Positions 33,962 to 35,047 of a stretch of 35,047 nt of DNA are shown here, in pieces. Each line of letters starts with the position of its first letter. Positions within the stretch are counted from its first letter, which is position 1. The notes beneath the pieces are model-generated. The model was not told where the DNA came from, searched no databases, and worked only from the letters and a program-made list of their open reading frames with translations. Source of the DNA: CAZQHK01 sp964593455 (GTDB lineage Bacteria > Muiribacteriota > CAYSPT01); assembly GCA_964593455.1 (NCBI GenBank), contig CAZQHK010000044.1:1-35047 (forward strand), given 5' to 3'. The position numbers were made by a program, and so were the translations under genes.

Positions 33962-35047
33962 ATGAGTAAATCCGGTGTTTCAAGGGACAAGGAGTTTGTC
34001 CTTCGTACCGTGCAGGACAACAACATCACGTTTATCCGTCTCTGGTTTACCGACATCCTCGGAACTCTGAAAAGCTTCACCATAACCAGTGACGAACTGA
34101 AGAACACCCTGGAAGAAGGATTCGGTTTTGACGGATCATCGGTTACGGGATTTCATGCCATAGAAGAAAGCGACACGCTGGCCATGCCGGTCCCGGAAAC
34201 CTTCAACATTCTTCCCTGGGATTCGGGCGATCTCACGGAGTGCCGAATGTTCTGCAATGTCCTTGAGCCAACCGGAGAACCGTTCAAGGGCGACCCCCGA
34301 TACATTCTCAAACAAAACCTTGAAGAAGCAAAAAAAATGGGATTTGAGATGCTTGTCGGACCGGAGTTGGAGTATTTCTATTTCAAAAACACGGAAGGCA
34401 CTGAATTACTTGACAGGGGAGGATATTTTGACCTGGGAGCCTTGGACCAGGGCGAGCTTTTGCGGAAGAAAACCGTCCTTGCCCTGAACCGGCTGGGAAT
34501 CAAAGTTGAATGTTCGCACCACGAAGTGGCACCGTCACAGCACGAGATAGATCTCAGGTATGCCCCGGCTTTAAAGATGGCCGACTGGGCCCAGACCTAC
34601 AAGAAGGTCGTCAAGAAAGTAGCCCAGGATAACGGGGTTTCAGCCACTTTCATGCCAAAACCCATTTACGGCGAAAACGGAAGCGGTATGCACACCCACC
34701 AGTCCCTGTTCACCAATGGCCGGAACGCGTTTTATGATTCGGACAGTGAGTACCATTTATCGGAAACCGGCCGGTATTACCTGGCTGGGCTATTGAAGCA
34801 CGCCAGGGCGATAACCGCTATCTGCAATCCAACCGTCAATTCCTACAAGCGCCTCGTTCCGGGATACGAAGCGCCGGTCTACGTGGCGTGGTCGCAGAAA
34901 AACCGCTCCGCGCTCGTCCGGCTTCCCGACTACAAACCGGGGAAAGAAAACGCCGTACGGCTGGAGTTCAGGAGTCCGGACCCGGCCTGTAACCCATATC
35001 TGGCGTTTTCCGTCATGCTGGCCGCAGGACTGGACGGAATCCGCCAG
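33962..35047 (+). CDS. glnA: Glutamine synthetase type I (partial, runs off window end)
   Basis: It makes glutamine from glutamate, ammonia and ATP. The 362 visible residues include GFDGSSVTGF (beta-grasp domain), the metal and substrate motifs VGPELEYF, SHHEVAPSQHEIDLRY and NGSGMHTHQSL, the ATP/glutamate segment NPTVNSYKRLVPGYEAP, and EFRSPDPACNPYLAF. The moderate insertion pattern fits the GSI-alpha type of Firmicutes, Thermotogota and archaea rather than the adenylylated GSI-beta type, but the adenylylation-loop region is not fully in the window. GGAGG lies 11 bases before ATG. It has its own promoter, so it is probably monocistronic or first in an operon that continues beyond the window. 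Confidence 0.97.
   Translation, partial: MSKSGVSRDKEFVLRTVQDNNITFIRLWFTDILGTLKSFTITSDELKNTLEEGFGFDGSSVTGFHAIEESDTLAMPVPETFNILPWDSGDLTECRMFCNVLEPTGEPFKGDPRYILKQNLEEAKKMGFEMLVGPELEYFYFKNTEGTELLDRGGYFDLGALDQGELLRKKTVLALNRLGIKVECSHHEVAPSQHEIDLRYAPALKMADWAQTYKKVVKKVAQDNGVSATFMPKPIYGENGSGMHTHQSLFTNGRNAFYDSDSEYHLSETGRYYLAGLLKHARAITAICNPTVNSYKRLVPGYEAPVYVAWSQKNRSALVRLPDYKPGKENAVRLEFRSPDPACNPYLAFSVMLAAGLDGIRQ

Overview
The window looks like one contig of a deep-branching, probably diderm bacterium of mid GC content, assembled from short reads. Evidence for a diderm: an outer-membrane beta-barrel protein (20014-21096), a large Ig-repeat protein with an S-layer-homology (SLH) domain, and several signal peptides. 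WhiA, a HutP-family protein, HPr with both His15 and Ser46, a type I-alpha-like glutamine synthetase, and a CTTTGAAAAC element in the rRNA leader point to a Firmicutes/Actinobacteria/Thermotogota-like gene repertoire. I cannot name the phylum by eye; the partial 16S gene at 1-796 would settle it.

Layout. 1-796 (-): 5' half of a 16S rRNA gene, preceded at 801-1198 by two tandem promoter-like sites and several hairpins. 1199-9343 (-): a co-directional string HAD phosphatase, whiA, HutP-like protein, MalK/UgpC-type ABC ATPase, HPr, and a 1388-residue zinc-ribbon/HEAT-repeat protein that ends just upstream of the rRNA promoters. 9508-11095 (+): a secreted protein of unknown function, a 600-base non-coding stretch with two REP-like hairpins, and a small Cys-rich DUF6485-type protein. 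11092-14487 (-): a two-gene unit of a radical SAM/SPASM protein and a membrane diguanylate cyclase whose extracytoplasmic Cache sensor carries a TPR-like insert. 14741-19992 (+): cobalamin-dependent MetH overlapping a bifunctional homocysteine methyltransferase/methylene-THF reductase. 20014-29180 (-): a three-gene surface operon with two giant Big_5 (SbsA-type Ig-like) repeat proteins and a PorV/TraF-like barrel. The first Big_5 gene holds a 33-bp minisatellite and is broken by a 100-N assembly gap. 29490-31393 (+): an exported GT-B-like protein and a proline-rich membrane protein. 31403-33678 (-): a permuted ATP-grasp protein, a MITE-like palindromic element (32803-32983), and a HAM1/RdgB NTP pyrophosphatase. 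33962-35047 (+): glutamine synthetase, cut by the window end.

How the genes fit together. metH and its partner cover generation of methyl-THF and methyl transfer to homocysteine by two routes. The HPr/whiA/ATPase/HutP string resembles a rearranged Firmicutes whiA-crh neighbourhood joined to sugar-import parts. The strongest candidate for an undescribed system is the 20014-29180 operon: a cell-surface fibre or scaffold of about 18 Ig-like domains with an expandable acidic linker, an SLH anchor and a barrel partner, all translationally linked.
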